This document shows positions 54,390 through 62,253 of a DNA stretch of 64,000 nt, piece after piece (the stretch's first letter is position 1; each line of letters opens with the position of its first letter). The position numbers and the translations under genes are program-made. The stretch comes from Eutrophocola sp964629325. GTDB taxonomy: Bacteria > Pseudomonadota > Gammaproteobacteria > Pseudomonadales > Pseudohongiellaceae. Below the pieces are notes generated by a model that was not told where the DNA came from, ran no database searches, and saw only the letters and a program-made list of their open reading frames with translations. The stretch covers positions 34,706-98,705 of the forward strand of contig CAZVSC010000004.1 of assembly GCA_964629325.1 (NCBI GenBank). Reading direction: 5' to 3'.

Positions 54390-54407
54390 GCGTGAGTATA
54401 ATCACGC
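54390..54407 (+). promoter_or_regulatory. lolA -10 element within a palindrome
   Basis: TATAAT (54397-54402) ends 6 nt before ATG 54409, so transcription should start at or very near the ATG. It overlaps the perfect palindrome GCGTGA-GTATAA-TCACGC (54390-54407). No Shine-Dalgarno is present upstream of the ATG and no good -35 is seen. The design suggests a leaderless mRNA with a repressor site at the -10. Confidence 0.5.
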
Positions 54408-54408
54408 C

Positions 54409-55056
54409 ATGAAGACGTTTTGGCTGACATTCCTGCTCCTGGTTTCACCCCTGGTCATGGCCCAGGAGCCCGCACCGTCCGGTGAACTGGCCGCTGCCGC
54501 ACAACTGGCCGCCATTCTCGAGCAGACCCGGACTTTGCGCGCGGATGTGGATGTGCTGACCCTGGACCAGGATGGCCGCGAGATCCAGGAATCCAAGGCG
54601 CTGCTGGTCATGCAAAAGCCAGATCATTTCTACTGGGAAATCCTCAGTCCGTATTCCGAGACCATGCTGACCAATGGTGAACGCATCTGGCGCTTTGAGC
54701 CCGACCTCGAGCAGGTCACTGTCGAGCATTTCGACAATGACATCAACCGCACCCCTGTCATGTTGCTCAATGGCGATGCTGCCGATATTGCCGAGTCCTA
54801 TACCATTGCTTCCGCCGACATGGATGGCGGCGTACTGGCCCGTTTCATCCTTTACCCAAAGGCCAGTGACAGCCTGTTCACCCGACTGAGCCTCACCTTC
54901 GCCGGCAGCAGCCTGGAGGAGATGCAGTTCGAGGACAGCCTGGGCCAGAAGACGAGCCTGACGTTCTCGGGCCTCGAGGCCAATGCAGCCATAGAACCCG
55001 GCACCTTCGAATTCCACATGCCCGACGACGTGGAAATCATCGACAACACCCAGTAA
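54409..55056 (+). CDS. lolA: outer-membrane lipoprotein chaperone LolA
   Basis: 215 residues with a signal peptide (cleavage after VMA near residue 18). The concave beta-sheet pattern has LVMQKPDHFYWEILSPYSE, WRFEPDLEQVTVEHFD and LTFSGLEANAAIEPGTFEF. LolA carries lipoproteins across the periplasm to LolB. It is in the usual ftsK-lolA-rarA order; rarA starts 9 bp downstream. Confidence 0.95.
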   Translation: MKTFWLTFLLLVSPLVMAQEPAPSGELAAAAQLAAILEQTRTLRADVDVLTLDQDGREIQESKALLVMQKPDHFYWEILSPYSETMLTNGERIWRFEPDLEQVTVEHFDNDINRTPVMLLNGDAADIAESYTIASADMDGGVLARFILYPKASDSLFTRLSLTFAGSSLEEMQFEDSLGQKTSLTFSGLEANAAIEPGTFEFHMPDDVEIIDNTQ

Positions 55057-55065
55057 CTCCCCGAC

Positions 55066-56412
55066 GTGACCCTGTCCCTGTTCCAGTCCGGCGCCGACAG
55101 CTACCAGCCCCTGGCAGCGGCCATGCGCCCGCGCACCCTCGAGGATTTCGCCGGTCAGGAGCATATCATCGCCCCCGGCAAGCCGCTTTATGAAGCGGTG
55201 ACTGCGGGTATTCCCCATTCCATGATCCTGTGGGGCCCGCCAGGTACGGGCAAGACTACGCTGGCAAGGATCATCGCCAGCGCCTGCGATGCGCATCTGG
55301 AAAGCATTTCCGCCGTGCTGTCGGGCGTGAAGGAAATCCGCGAGGCCATCGCCCGCGCGCGCGAGGAACGTGATGTTCGGGGCCGCAAGACCATCCTTTT
55401 CGTCGACGAGGTGCACCGCTTCAACAAGTCCCAGCAGGACGCCTTTTTGCCGCATATTGAAGACGGCACCGTCATCTTTATCGGCGCCACCACGGAGAAC
55501 CCGTCGTTCGAGCTGAACAACGCGCTGCTGTCCCGCGCCCGGGTCTATGTGCTGAAGAACCTTACTGATGAGGCGCTGCTGAAGATCCTGGAACAGGCCC
55601 TCATCGACACGGAGCGGGGACTGGGCAGTCTCAACATCGTCCTGACCGACGCGCAGAAACGGCTCATTGCCAGCGCCGCCGACGGCGATGCCCGCCGCGT
55701 GCTCAACTTGCTCGAAGTGGCATTGGACCTGCTGGAAGAGGGTGAAGCAGGGCAGCGCATCCTGTCTGAGGATTCCCTGGCGCAGGTAGTACAGGGCAAT
55801 GCCAAGCGCTTCGACAAGGGCGGCGATTCCTTCTACGAGCAGATATCCGTCCTGCACAAGGCGGTACGCGGCTCGGCTCCCGATGCGGCGTTGTACTGGT
55901 TGTGCCGCATGCTCGATGGCGGCTGCGATCCCCTCTACATCGCCCGCCGTGTGGTGCGCATGGCGACGGAAGATATCGGCAATGCCGACCCGCGCGGCAT
56001 CCAGATTGCGCTGAATGCCTGGGACGTGCAGCAGCGCCTCGGCAGCCCGGAAGGCGAGCTGGCGATTGCCCAGGCCCTGGTGTACCTTGCCTGCGCCCCA
56101 AAGAGCAATGCTGTGTATACCGCTTACAACCAAGCCATGGATACGGTAAAAGCGACTCCGGCCTACGACGTGCCGATGCACGTGCGCAACGCGCCGACCA
56201 CGCTGATGAAGAATCTCGATTACGGCAAAGAATACCGCTATGCCCACGACGAACCGAACGCCTATGCCGCCGGGGAGAATTATTTTCCGGAAGAGTTGAA
56301 GGACACGCAGTTCTACCATCCCACCGAACGGGGTATGGAACTGAAGATCAGGGAAAAGCTGGAATACCTGCGCAGCCTGGATGCGGCCAGCGCCGAGAAA
56401 AGGTACAAATGA
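55066..56412 (+). CDS. rarA: replication-associated recombination protein RarA (MgsA)
   Basis: 448 residues, GTG start. AAA+ with Walker A GPPGTGKTT (57-65), Walker B ILFVDEVHRFN, sensor GATTENPSFELN and a C-terminal tetramerisation domain. It acts at stalled replication forks. Its last codons ACAAATGA run straight into the inverted-repeat element beginning at 56412. Confidence 0.95.
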   Translation: MTLSLFQSGADSYQPLAAAMRPRTLEDFAGQEHIIAPGKPLYEAVTAGIPHSMILWGPPGTGKTTLARIIASACDAHLESISAVLSGVKEIREAIARAREERDVRGRKTILFVDEVHRFNKSQQDAFLPHIEDGTVIFIGATTENPSFELNNALLSRARVYVLKNLTDEALLKILEQALIDTERGLGSLNIVLTDAQKRLIASAADGDARRVLNLLEVALDLLEEGEAGQRILSEDSLAQVVQGNAKRFDKGGDSFYEQISVLHKAVRGSAPDAALYWLCRMLDGGCDPLYIARRVVRMATEDIGNADPRGIQIALNAWDVQQRLGSPEGELAIAQALVYLACAPKSNAVYTAYNQAMDTVKATPAYDVPMHVRNAPTTLMKNLDYGKEYRYAHDEPNAYAAGENYFPEELKDTQFYHPTERGMELKIREKLEYLRSLDAASAEKRYK

Positions 56413-56414
56413 CG

Positions 56415-56539
56415 GGATACAAGATACAGGATACAGGTGGGTTCGCGTTTGCGGAAGGCGCAACTGATTAGCGTCAACAAAGGTAATTCACAATGGCAGA
56501 CTTTGAAAATTCACCCCTTGTATCCTGTATCTTGTATCC
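56415..56539. repeat. inverted repeat of GATACAR heptamers between rarA and crcB
   Basis: A 21-bp perfect inverted repeat: 56415-56435 (GGATACAAGATACAGGATAC then A) and 56519-56539, with about 83 nt between the arms. Each arm is a run of the 7-bp unit GATACAA/GATACAG. A related element lies at 62049-62197. Both begin directly after a gene stop in the context AATGACGGGATAC. Confidence 0.85.
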
Positions 56540-56578
56540 TTTTTGGAAAAGAAACCTGAATTGTAGAGCGTAACTTTG

Positions 56579-56953
56579 ATGACCTATCTCGCAGTCGCCT
56601 TCGGCGGGGCGCTGGGCGCCATGTCCCGCTTCTTCGTCTATAACGTGTTTACGCACGCCACCAGGAGCACTTATCCCTGGGCCACGTTCACCGTCAATGT
56701 CGCGGGCTCATTTCTAATCGGTATTGCCTTCATCCTGATCACCGAGCGGCTGGAAATGGGCCCGTACTGGCGCGGCATCGTCACCGTCGGCTTCCTGGGT
56801 GCCTTCACCACCTTTTCCACCTTTTCCATGGATGTCATCGGCCTGCTGGAGCAGGGTCAGGTCTCCAACGCGATAATCTATGTGCTGTCCAGCGTGGTCG
56901 TCTGTATAATTGCCGCCTGGCTTGGCCTGTCACTGGCCAAATTCCTGTTTTAA
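56579..56953 (+). CDS. crcB: fluoride channel CrcB/Fluc
   Basis: About 124 residues with four membrane helices. The motifs GGALGAMSRF, TFTVNVAGSFLIG and TVGFLGAFTTFSTFSMD (the Phe-box and Na-binding region) are typical of Fluc fluoride-export channels. The ATG at 56579 is preferred to a TTG at 56576. It works as a dual-topology dimer. No fluoride riboswitch fold could be recognised upstream. Place between rarA and serS is conserved. Confidence 0.94.
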   Translation: MTYLAVAFGGALGAMSRFFVYNVFTHATRSTYPWATFTVNVAGSFLIGIAFILITERLEMGPYWRGIVTVGFLGAFTTFSTFSMDVIGLLEQGQVSNAIIYVLSSVVVCIIAAWLGLSLAKFLF

Positions 56954-56979
56954 CCCCGTAACACTTTACTGGAACCGAA

Positions 56980-58260
56980 ATGCTTGATCCGAAGTGGGTT
57001 CGTGCGGAACCCGAAGCCGTTGCCCAATTGCTGAAAAAGAAGGGCTATACCCTGGACGTGGATGCGTTCAAGGCACTGGACGCCAAACGCAAGGCTATCC
57101 AGGTTGAGACAGAAGCCCTGCAAAACGAGCGCAATACCAAGTCAAAAAATATCGGCAAGGCGAAGGCTTCCGGTGAAGACATCGCACCCCTGCTGGCGGA
57201 AGTGGAAAACCTGAAGGGCCAGTTGCAGGATAAGGAAGCGGCTCTGGAAGTGATAGCGGCCGAGATCGATACCATTGTGACCGGCATTCCGAACATCCCC
57301 GACGAGCGCGTGCCGGAGGGGGGCAGCGATGCGGACAACCAGGAAATCCGCACCTGGGGAAGACCGCGCCAGTTTGATTTCACACCAAAGGACCACGTCG
57401 AACTCGGCGAAGCCGGTGACGGCCTCGATTTCGCCACAGCCACCAAGATCACCGGGTCGCGCTTCGTCATCATGAAGGGCGAGGTGGCAAGGCTGCATCG
57501 CGCTATCGTGCAGCTGATGCTCGACACCCACACCACCGAGCATGGCTATCTGGAAGTGAACGTGCCTAACATGGTTAACGCCGACTCTGCCTTTGGCACC
57601 GGGCAATTGCCGAAATTCGCTGCCGACCTGTTCAAGCTCACCGACGAGCGCGAGTTCTACCTGATCCCAACCGCCGAAGTACCTGTGACGAACTTTGTAC
57701 GAGACGAGATCGTCGATGCCGATGCACTGCCGATGAAGTTCGCCTGCCACACACCCTGTTTTCGCAGCGAGGCAGGCAGCTACGGCAAGGACACCCGCGG
57801 CATGATCCGCCAGCACCAGTTCGAAAAGGTGGAACTGGTGCAACTGGTGAAGCCGGAACAGTCGAAACAGGCCCACGAAGAACTGACTCTGCATGCTGAA
57901 AAAATCCTGCAGAAACTGGACCTGCCGTACCGCGTCGTCGTGCTTTGCGGTGGCGACCTCGGTTTCTCCGCCGAAATCACCTATGACATCGAAGTGTGGC
58001 TGCCCGGGCAGGATGCCTACCGCGAAATTTCCTCCTGCTCCAACTTCGGCGACTTCCAGGCCAGGCGGATGCAGGCCCGGTTCCGCAATCCGGAAACCGG
58101 CAAGCCTGAGCTCATGCACACCATCAACGGCTCCGGCCTGGCGGTGGGACGCACGCTGATCGCGGTGCTGGAGAACTACCAGAATGCCGATGGCAGCGTG
58201 ACGGTGCCGGACGCCCTGCAACCCTACATGGGTGGGGTCAAGACCATCCTCAAACCTTAA
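56980..58260 (+). CDS. serS: seryl-tRNA synthetase
   Basis: 426 residues. An N-terminal tRNA-binding coiled coil (about 30-100) precedes the class II core with motif 2 FRSEAGSYGKDTRGMIRQHQF (quoted in part as FRSEAGSYGKDTRGMIR) and motif 3 NGSGLAVGRTLIAVLENYQ. Length matches E. coli SerRS (430). It lies 26 bp after crcB and 5 bp before cysG. Confidence 0.97.
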   Translation: MLDPKWVRAEPEAVAQLLKKKGYTLDVDAFKALDAKRKAIQVETEALQNERNTKSKNIGKAKASGEDIAPLLAEVENLKGQLQDKEAALEVIAAEIDTIVTGIPNIPDERVPEGGSDADNQEIRTWGRPRQFDFTPKDHVELGEAGDGLDFATATKITGSRFVIMKGEVARLHRAIVQLMLDTHTTEHGYLEVNVPNMVNADSAFGTGQLPKFAADLFKLTDEREFYLIPTAEVPVTNFVRDEIVDADALPMKFACHTPCFRSEAGSYGKDTRGMIRQHQFEKVELVQLVKPEQSKQAHEELTLHAEKILQKLDLPYRVVVLCGGDLGFSAEITYDIEVWLPGQDAYREISSCSNFGDFQARRMQARFRNPETGKPELMHTINGSGLAVGRTLIAVLENYQNADGSVTVPDALQPYMGGVKTILKP

Positions 58261-58265
58261 AGCCT

Positions 58266-59639
58266 ATGCATTACCTGCCCATCTTCCTCCGCATCCAGGA
58301 CCGCCCGGTCCTGGTAGTGGGCGGCGGGCAAGTGGCTGTCCGCAAGGTCACCATGCTGCTGCGGGCCGACGCCCACGTACGTCTCGTCGCCAAAAGCGTT
58401 GATCCCGCACTGACGGGACTTCTGGAAGGCGCCGAACACACCATCACGACGCGCAGCTTCGAGGAGCGCGACCTCGACGGCGTCACCCTGGTCATCGCTG
58501 CCACCGATGATGAAGGCCTGAACAGGCGCATCTACGAACTCGCCCATGCACGGCACCTGCCGGTGAACGTGGTGGACAATCCCGGGCTCTGTGATTTCAT
58601 ATTTCCTTCCATCGTGGACCGCTCACCTGTGGTCGTCGCGATATCCTCCAGCGGGCAGTCGCCGATGCTGGCACGCCTGCTGCGCGCCCGCCTGGAGACC
58701 TTCATACCTTCCGGTTACGGCCGACTGGGCAGTCTGCTGGGCGAGGCACGAAACAAGGTGAAAGCGCTCATTCCCGACATGGGCGTGCGCATGCGCTTCT
58801 GGGAAAAAGTGCTCAACGGCCCTGTCGCCGAACAGATGATGGCCGGCAAGGAAAGCGCGGCGAAACAATTGCTCGACGAGGCGCTGGCAGATGTCGATGC
58901 AGATGTGCAGGGCGAGGTCTATCTTGTCGGTGCCGGTCCCGGTGATCCGGATCTGTTGACTTTCCGCGCGCTGCGCCTGATGCAGCAAGCCGACGTGGTG
59001 CTCTTTGACCGCCTGGTTACGGAGGAAATCCTCAACATGTGCCGGCAGGACGCCGAGAGAATTCATGTCGGCAAGCAGCGCAGGCAGCACACCATGCCGC
59101 AGCAGGACATCAGCCGCATGCTGGTTGACCTCGCGAAACAGGGCAAGCGCGTGCTGCGCCTGAAGGGCGGCGACCCGTTCATCTTCGGCCGCGGCGGGGA
59201 GGAAATCGCCGAGCTGGCCGCTCACAAGATTCCGTTCCAGGTAGTGCCCGGCATCACTGCGGCCTCCGGCTGCGCCAGTTATGCCGGTATCCCGCTGACG
59301 CACCGTGACCATTCGCAGTCGGTGCGCTTCGTCACCGGACACCTGAAAGACGATACCTGCGACCTCAACTGGCCCAACCTCGTGCAGGACAGCCAGACCC
59401 TGGTGTTTTACATGGGACTGGTCAGCCTGCCGATCATTTGCGAGGAACTCATCAGGCACGGCATGTCGACAGAAATGCCCATCGCGCTCATCCAGCAGGG
59501 CACAACGCCCCATCAGCAGGTGTATACCGGTACGCTGGCGACCCTGCCGGGTATTATTGCGCGCAACGACGTGAAGGCGCCGACGCTGATCATTGTCGGT
59601 GACGTGGTGAAGCTGCACGACACGCTGAAATGGCAATAG
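58266..59639 (+). CDS. cysG: siroheme synthase CysG
   Basis: 457 residues with both halves of CysG. The N-terminal precorrin-2 dehydrogenase/ferrochelatase has VLVVGGGQVAVRK. The C-terminal uroporphyrinogen-III methyltransferase starts at about 218 (VYLVGAGPGDPDLLT) and has LKGGDPFIFGRGGEE. The fused enzyme makes siroheme for sulfite and nitrite reductase. The serS-cysG neighbours are as in pseudomonads. Confidence 0.96.
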   Translation: MHYLPIFLRIQDRPVLVVGGGQVAVRKVTMLLRADAHVRLVAKSVDPALTGLLEGAEHTITTRSFEERDLDGVTLVIAATDDEGLNRRIYELAHARHLPVNVVDNPGLCDFIFPSIVDRSPVVVAISSSGQSPMLARLLRARLETFIPSGYGRLGSLLGEARNKVKALIPDMGVRMRFWEKVLNGPVAEQMMAGKESAAKQLLDEALADVDADVQGEVYLVGAGPGDPDLLTFRALRLMQQADVVLFDRLVTEEILNMCRQDAERIHVGKQRRQHTMPQQDISRMLVDLAKQGKRVLRLKGGDPFIFGRGGEEIAELAAHKIPFQVVPGITAASGCASYAGIPLTHRDHSQSVRFVTGHLKDDTCDLNWPNLVQDSQTLVFYMGLVSLPIICEELIRHGMSTEMPIALIQQGTTPHQQVYTGTLATLPGIIARNDVKAPTLIIVGDVVKLHDTLKWQ

Positions 59640-59668
59640 CGCGACTTCAGCTATGCCAGCAGCTTACC

Positions 59669-59674
59669 TATAAT
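59669..59674 (+). promoter_or_regulatory. -10 element for the VOC/GNAT gene pair
   Basis: TATAAT with a weak -35 TTCAGC (59646-59651) 17 bp upstream. Transcription would start near 59681, 29 nt before the ATG at 59710. Confidence 0.5.
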
Positions 59675-59709
59675 GTCTCGAAGCCAATGAGACAGTGAGG
59701 GTTTCCCGC

Positions 59710-60114
59710 ATGTCCGATTCCATGAACATATCGGCGATCGGCCAGATTGCCATAGCCATCTCCAACCTGGACAAGAGCGTTTATTTCTACGAGAAGATTC
59801 TCAAACTCGACAAGCTGTTCGACGTGCCGCCCACCATGGCTTTCTTCGACTGCGGCGGCGTGCGCCTGATGCTGACGACCCTGCAAGGTCCCGAACAGGA
59901 TCACCATACGTCCGTCATTTACTACAAGGTCTCAGACATCGAGCAGATCTTCGATGAGCTCAAGGCCCTGCAAGTGGATATCGAGCGCGTCCCTGGCATG
60001 GCAGCGAAGATGCCGGACCATGAGCTGTTGATCGGTTTCATACGCGACCCGGACAGCAACCTGGTCGGCCTGATGGAAGAAAAACCTCTCGCGCGGAAAG
60101 CGGCGCAGGCATGA
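59710..60114 (+). CDS. VOC/glyoxalase-fold protein
   Basis: 134 residues from ATG 59710 (MSDSMNISAIGQIAI), with GAGGG about 9 nt upstream; a GTG at 59695 is less likely. It is a vicinal-oxygen-chelate fold (glyoxalase/bleomycin-resistance) with YFYEKILKLDKLF and a terminal FIRDPDSNLVGLMEE. The typical metal ligands look only partly present. Substrate unknown. It overlaps the GNAT gene by 4 bp. Confidence 0.88.
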   Translation: MSDSMNISAIGQIAIAISNLDKSVYFYEKILKLDKLFDVPPTMAFFDCGGVRLMLTTLQGPEQDHHTSVIYYKVSDIEQIFDELKALQVDIERVPGMAAKMPDHELLIGFIRDPDSNLVGLMEEKPLARKAAQA

Positions 60115-60593
60115 CGGCACCAGTTATACGCGAGGCCGCGCCCGACGATGTCGGGGTGATCCTGCATTTCATCAACGAGCTGGCGATTTACGAAAAGGCG
60201 CCGGAGCAGGTGAAGACCAACGCGGGCATGATCGAAGAGACGTTGTTCGGGCCCGCTGCCAAAACCCGATGCCTCATCGGCGAGATCGAGGGTGAAGCCG
60301 TCGGCTTCGCCGTTTATTTTTCTAATTACTCCACCTGGCTGGGCAAGTACGGCATCTATCTCGAGGATCTGTACGTGTCGCCGGAGCACCGCGGCAAGGG
60401 CGTCGGCAAGGCGCTGCTGGTGCATATTGCCGGCATCGCGCTGGACAATGACTGCGGCCGTTTCGAATGGAGCGTGCTGGACTGGAATACCCCCAGCATA
60501 GAATTCTACAAGTCGCTGGGAGCGGTCGAGATGAGTGAGTGGCGTATCTACCGGGTGACCGGCGACGCGCTGAAGAAGCTGGCTGACAGTTAA
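60111..60593 (+). CDS. GNAT family N-acetyltransferase
   Basis: 160 residues with the GNAT fold: motif A SPEHRGKGVGKALLVHIAG binds acetyl-CoA, and the preceding EDLYV and following EWSVLDWNTPSIEFYKSLGA are typical. It resembles the diamine (SSAT-like) acetyltransferase subgroup, where WNTPSIEFYKSLGA is common. It is the second gene of a two-gene operon and is followed by the REP-like element. Confidence 0.92.
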   Translation: MTAPVIREAAPDDVGVILHFINELAIYEKAPEQVKTNAGMIEETLFGPAAKTRCLIGEIEGEAVGFAVYFSNYSTWLGKYGIYLEDLYVSPEHRGKGVGKALLVHIAGIALDNDCGRFEWSVLDWNTPSIEFYKSLGAVEMSEWRIYRVTGDALKKLADS

Positions 60594-60599
60594 ATTATC

Positions 60600-60691
60600 G
60601 TAGGCCGGAAGAGGCCCGCAGGGCCGTCATCCGGCATGAACAATCTTGAAATTTTGCCGGATGACGGCCCTGCGGGCCTCTTCCGGCCTAC
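60600..60691. repeat. REP-like element: two inverted palindromic units
   Basis: Two perfectly complementary 37-bp arms (60600-60636 and 60655-60691) around an 18-nt loop. Each arm is itself a hairpin: GCCGGA ... GGCCC-TGC-GGGCC ... TCCGGC, followed by CTAC. This matches the architecture of REP sequences (Y-REP/Z-REP pair, a BIME), which are mobilised by RAYT transposases. No RAYT gene is in the window. It lies between the GNAT gene and the esterase-like gene and could act as a terminator or mRNA stabiliser. Confidence 0.9.
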
Positions 60692-60713
60692 ATTATGTTC
60701 AGGACAATTGAAT

Positions 60714-61592
60714 ATGACCTTCTCTGTTTTCGCCTCGAAGATCAAAAGCCTCGGCCGCGAACTTACCCCGGAACTGCTGGGCGGTACCCGTGAGATCGTT
60801 ACACCGCTCGTGCCGGATGGTTTCCTGGACGGCTGTGAGGTCGCGCGCGACATAGCTTATGGCAATGATGAACGCCATCGTCTCGATATATTCCAGGCGA
60901 AAGGCGCCAACGGCCTGAAACCGGTGTTGCTGTTCGTGCATGGCGGAGGCTTCATTGCCGGCGACAAGCACAGCGAGGGCAGTCCCTTTTACTCCAACAT
61001 CGGCGCCTGGGCGGCAAGAAACGGATTCGCCGGGGTCTGCATGACCTACCGGCTGGCACCCGGCAGCCAATGGCCTGCCGGGATCGAGGATATCCGCCGG
61101 GCAGTGGAGTTCATCCAGGCCAGGGGTGCTGACCATGGCCTCGATGCGAACCGGGTTTTCCTGATGGGACAGTCAGCCGGCGGCGCCCACTCGGCCGGCT
61201 ACCTGGCTCACCGGGAGGTCTATGGCAACAAGCCCCACGGCCTGAAGGGCGCCATCCTGCTGTCGGCGGTCTACGATTTCGTTTCCATGCCCACGACACC
61301 GATGGAACAAGCCTACCTGGGTGACGATGAATCGACGTATTACCGGAAATCGTCCCTGGACGGACTGCTGGAAACGGACATTCCGCTGCTGGTCAGCATG
61401 GCAGAATTCGATCCGGCCAAGTTCCAGGCACAGACCCTGCAGTTTCTCAACGCCTGGCTCGGCAAGCATGGCGGCCTGCCCTGGGAGGTGACCATGCTGG
61501 GCCATAACCACCTGTCGCCGGCATTATTCCTCGGACTCGAAGGGGACCAGCTGGCACCCGTGCTGAAACGCTTCATCGAAACCTATAGCTGA
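60714..61592 (+). CDS. alpha/beta hydrolase (esterase/lipase family)
   Basis: 292 residues from ATG 60714 (MTFSVFASKIKSLG), with AGGA about 10 nt upstream. The frame reads further back into the REP-like element, but that part is not real coding. It has the oxyanion HGGG (76-79), nucleophile Ser154 (GQSAGG) and a late GHNHLSP His. This is the HSL/BD-FAE-like group of short-chain carboxylesterases. No signal peptide, so cytosolic. Substrate unknown. Confidence 0.9.
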   Translation: MTFSVFASKIKSLGRELTPELLGGTREIVTPLVPDGFLDGCEVARDIAYGNDERHRLDIFQAKGANGLKPVLLFVHGGGFIAGDKHSEGSPFYSNIGAWAARNGFAGVCMTYRLAPGSQWPAGIEDIRRAVEFIQARGADHGLDANRVFLMGQSAGGAHSAGYLAHREVYGNKPHGLKGAILLSAVYDFVSMPTTPMEQAYLGDDESTYYRKSSLDGLLETDIPLLVSMAEFDPAKFQAQTLQFLNAWLGKHGGLPWEVTMLGHNHLSPALFLGLEGDQLAPVLKRFIETYS

Positions 61593-61614
61593 AACAGTAA
61601 TCGACCTGTGACCG

Positions 61615-62031
61615 ATGATCACGATTTCCCCCCATATTCATCTCGCGGATGATGAAATCGAGTTCGAGGCCATTCGCTCATCAGGTCCCGGCGGGCAGAA
61701 CGTCAACAAGACCAGCACCGCCATCCACCTGCGCTTCGACATTCCAGCTTCCTCGCTGCCCCGGGAGGTGAAACAGCGCCTGCTGGCCACCCACGATACC
61801 CGGATCAGCAAGGAGGGCGTCATCGTCATCAAGGCCCAGGAAGAGCGCAGCCAGACCCGTAATCGTGAACAGGCCATATTGCGCCTGAAACAGATCATCC
61901 AGGCGGCCCTGAAGGTGCCGAAGAGGCGCGTGGCGACCAAACCGAAGAAGTCTGCCGTGAAGAAGCGTCTGGATACGAAGACCCGTCGGGGTCAGACGAA
62001 GCAATTGCGAAAGCCGCTACGGCATGAATGA
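61615..62031 (+). CDS. arfB: peptidyl-tRNA hydrolase ArfB (YaeJ)
   Basis: 138 residues with the GGQ motif at 26-28 (SSGPGGQNVNK) and the basic C-terminal tail (KRRVATKPKKSAVKKRLDT) that enters the mRNA channel. ArfB rescues ribosomes stalled on non-stop mRNAs. Its stop (GAATGA) flows directly into the GATAC repeat element. Confidence 0.94.
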   Translation: MITISPHIHLADDEIEFEAIRSSGPGGQNVNKTSTAIHLRFDIPASSLPREVKQRLLATHDTRISKEGVIVIKAQEERSQTRNREQAILRLKQIIQAALKVPKRRVATKPKKSAVKKRLDTKTRRGQTKQLRKPLRHE

Positions 62032-62048
62032 CGGGATACCGGATAACC

Positions 62049-62197
62049 GGATAAAAGATACAAGATACAGGATACAGGGAGTCCGGCAGGTAACGGGCAG
62101 TCGGCGTTATTATTCACGCCGCTGGCAGAAATAGAAGCGTAGTACGTGCTGTAAACCCTGAACCCTCCCAGTATCCTGTATCTTGTATCCTTTATCC
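62049..62197. repeat. inverted repeat of GATACAR heptamers between arfB and gltX
   Basis: Arms 62049-62081 and 62165-62197, 33 bp with two mismatches, share the 19-bp core GATACAAGATACAGGATAC (62057-62075) with the element at 56415-56539; about 83 nt lie between. Left of it the run GGGATACC-GGATAACC extends to the arfB stop. The right arm ends at TTTATCC, 15 bp before the gltX -10. Confidence 0.85.
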
Positions 62198-62212
62198 TCC
62201 CGATAAAGCACG

Positions 62213-62218
62213 TATAAT
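62213..62218 (+). promoter_or_regulatory. -10 element for gltX
   Basis: A perfect TATAAT, 36 bp before the gltX ATG. The -35 region falls in the right arm of the GATAC repeat (TTTATC at 62191-62196, 16 bp away, a weak match), so the repeat may contribute to the promoter. Confidence 0.5.
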
Positions 62219-62253
62219 TCCGTCTTTCACCAAACCGGAACCATCGTAGTTGC

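Noticed and set aside
54445..56463. A 672-codon frame on the minus strand across lolA and rarA
   Set aside because: It is a mirror of two well-supported + strand genes (GC-rich codon bias keeps the opposite frame open) and has no known family.
60636..60713. Upstream extension of the alpha/beta hydrolase into the REP-like element
   Set aside because: The extension is encoded by the palindrome; ATG 60714 has a ribosome-binding site and starts the conserved part.
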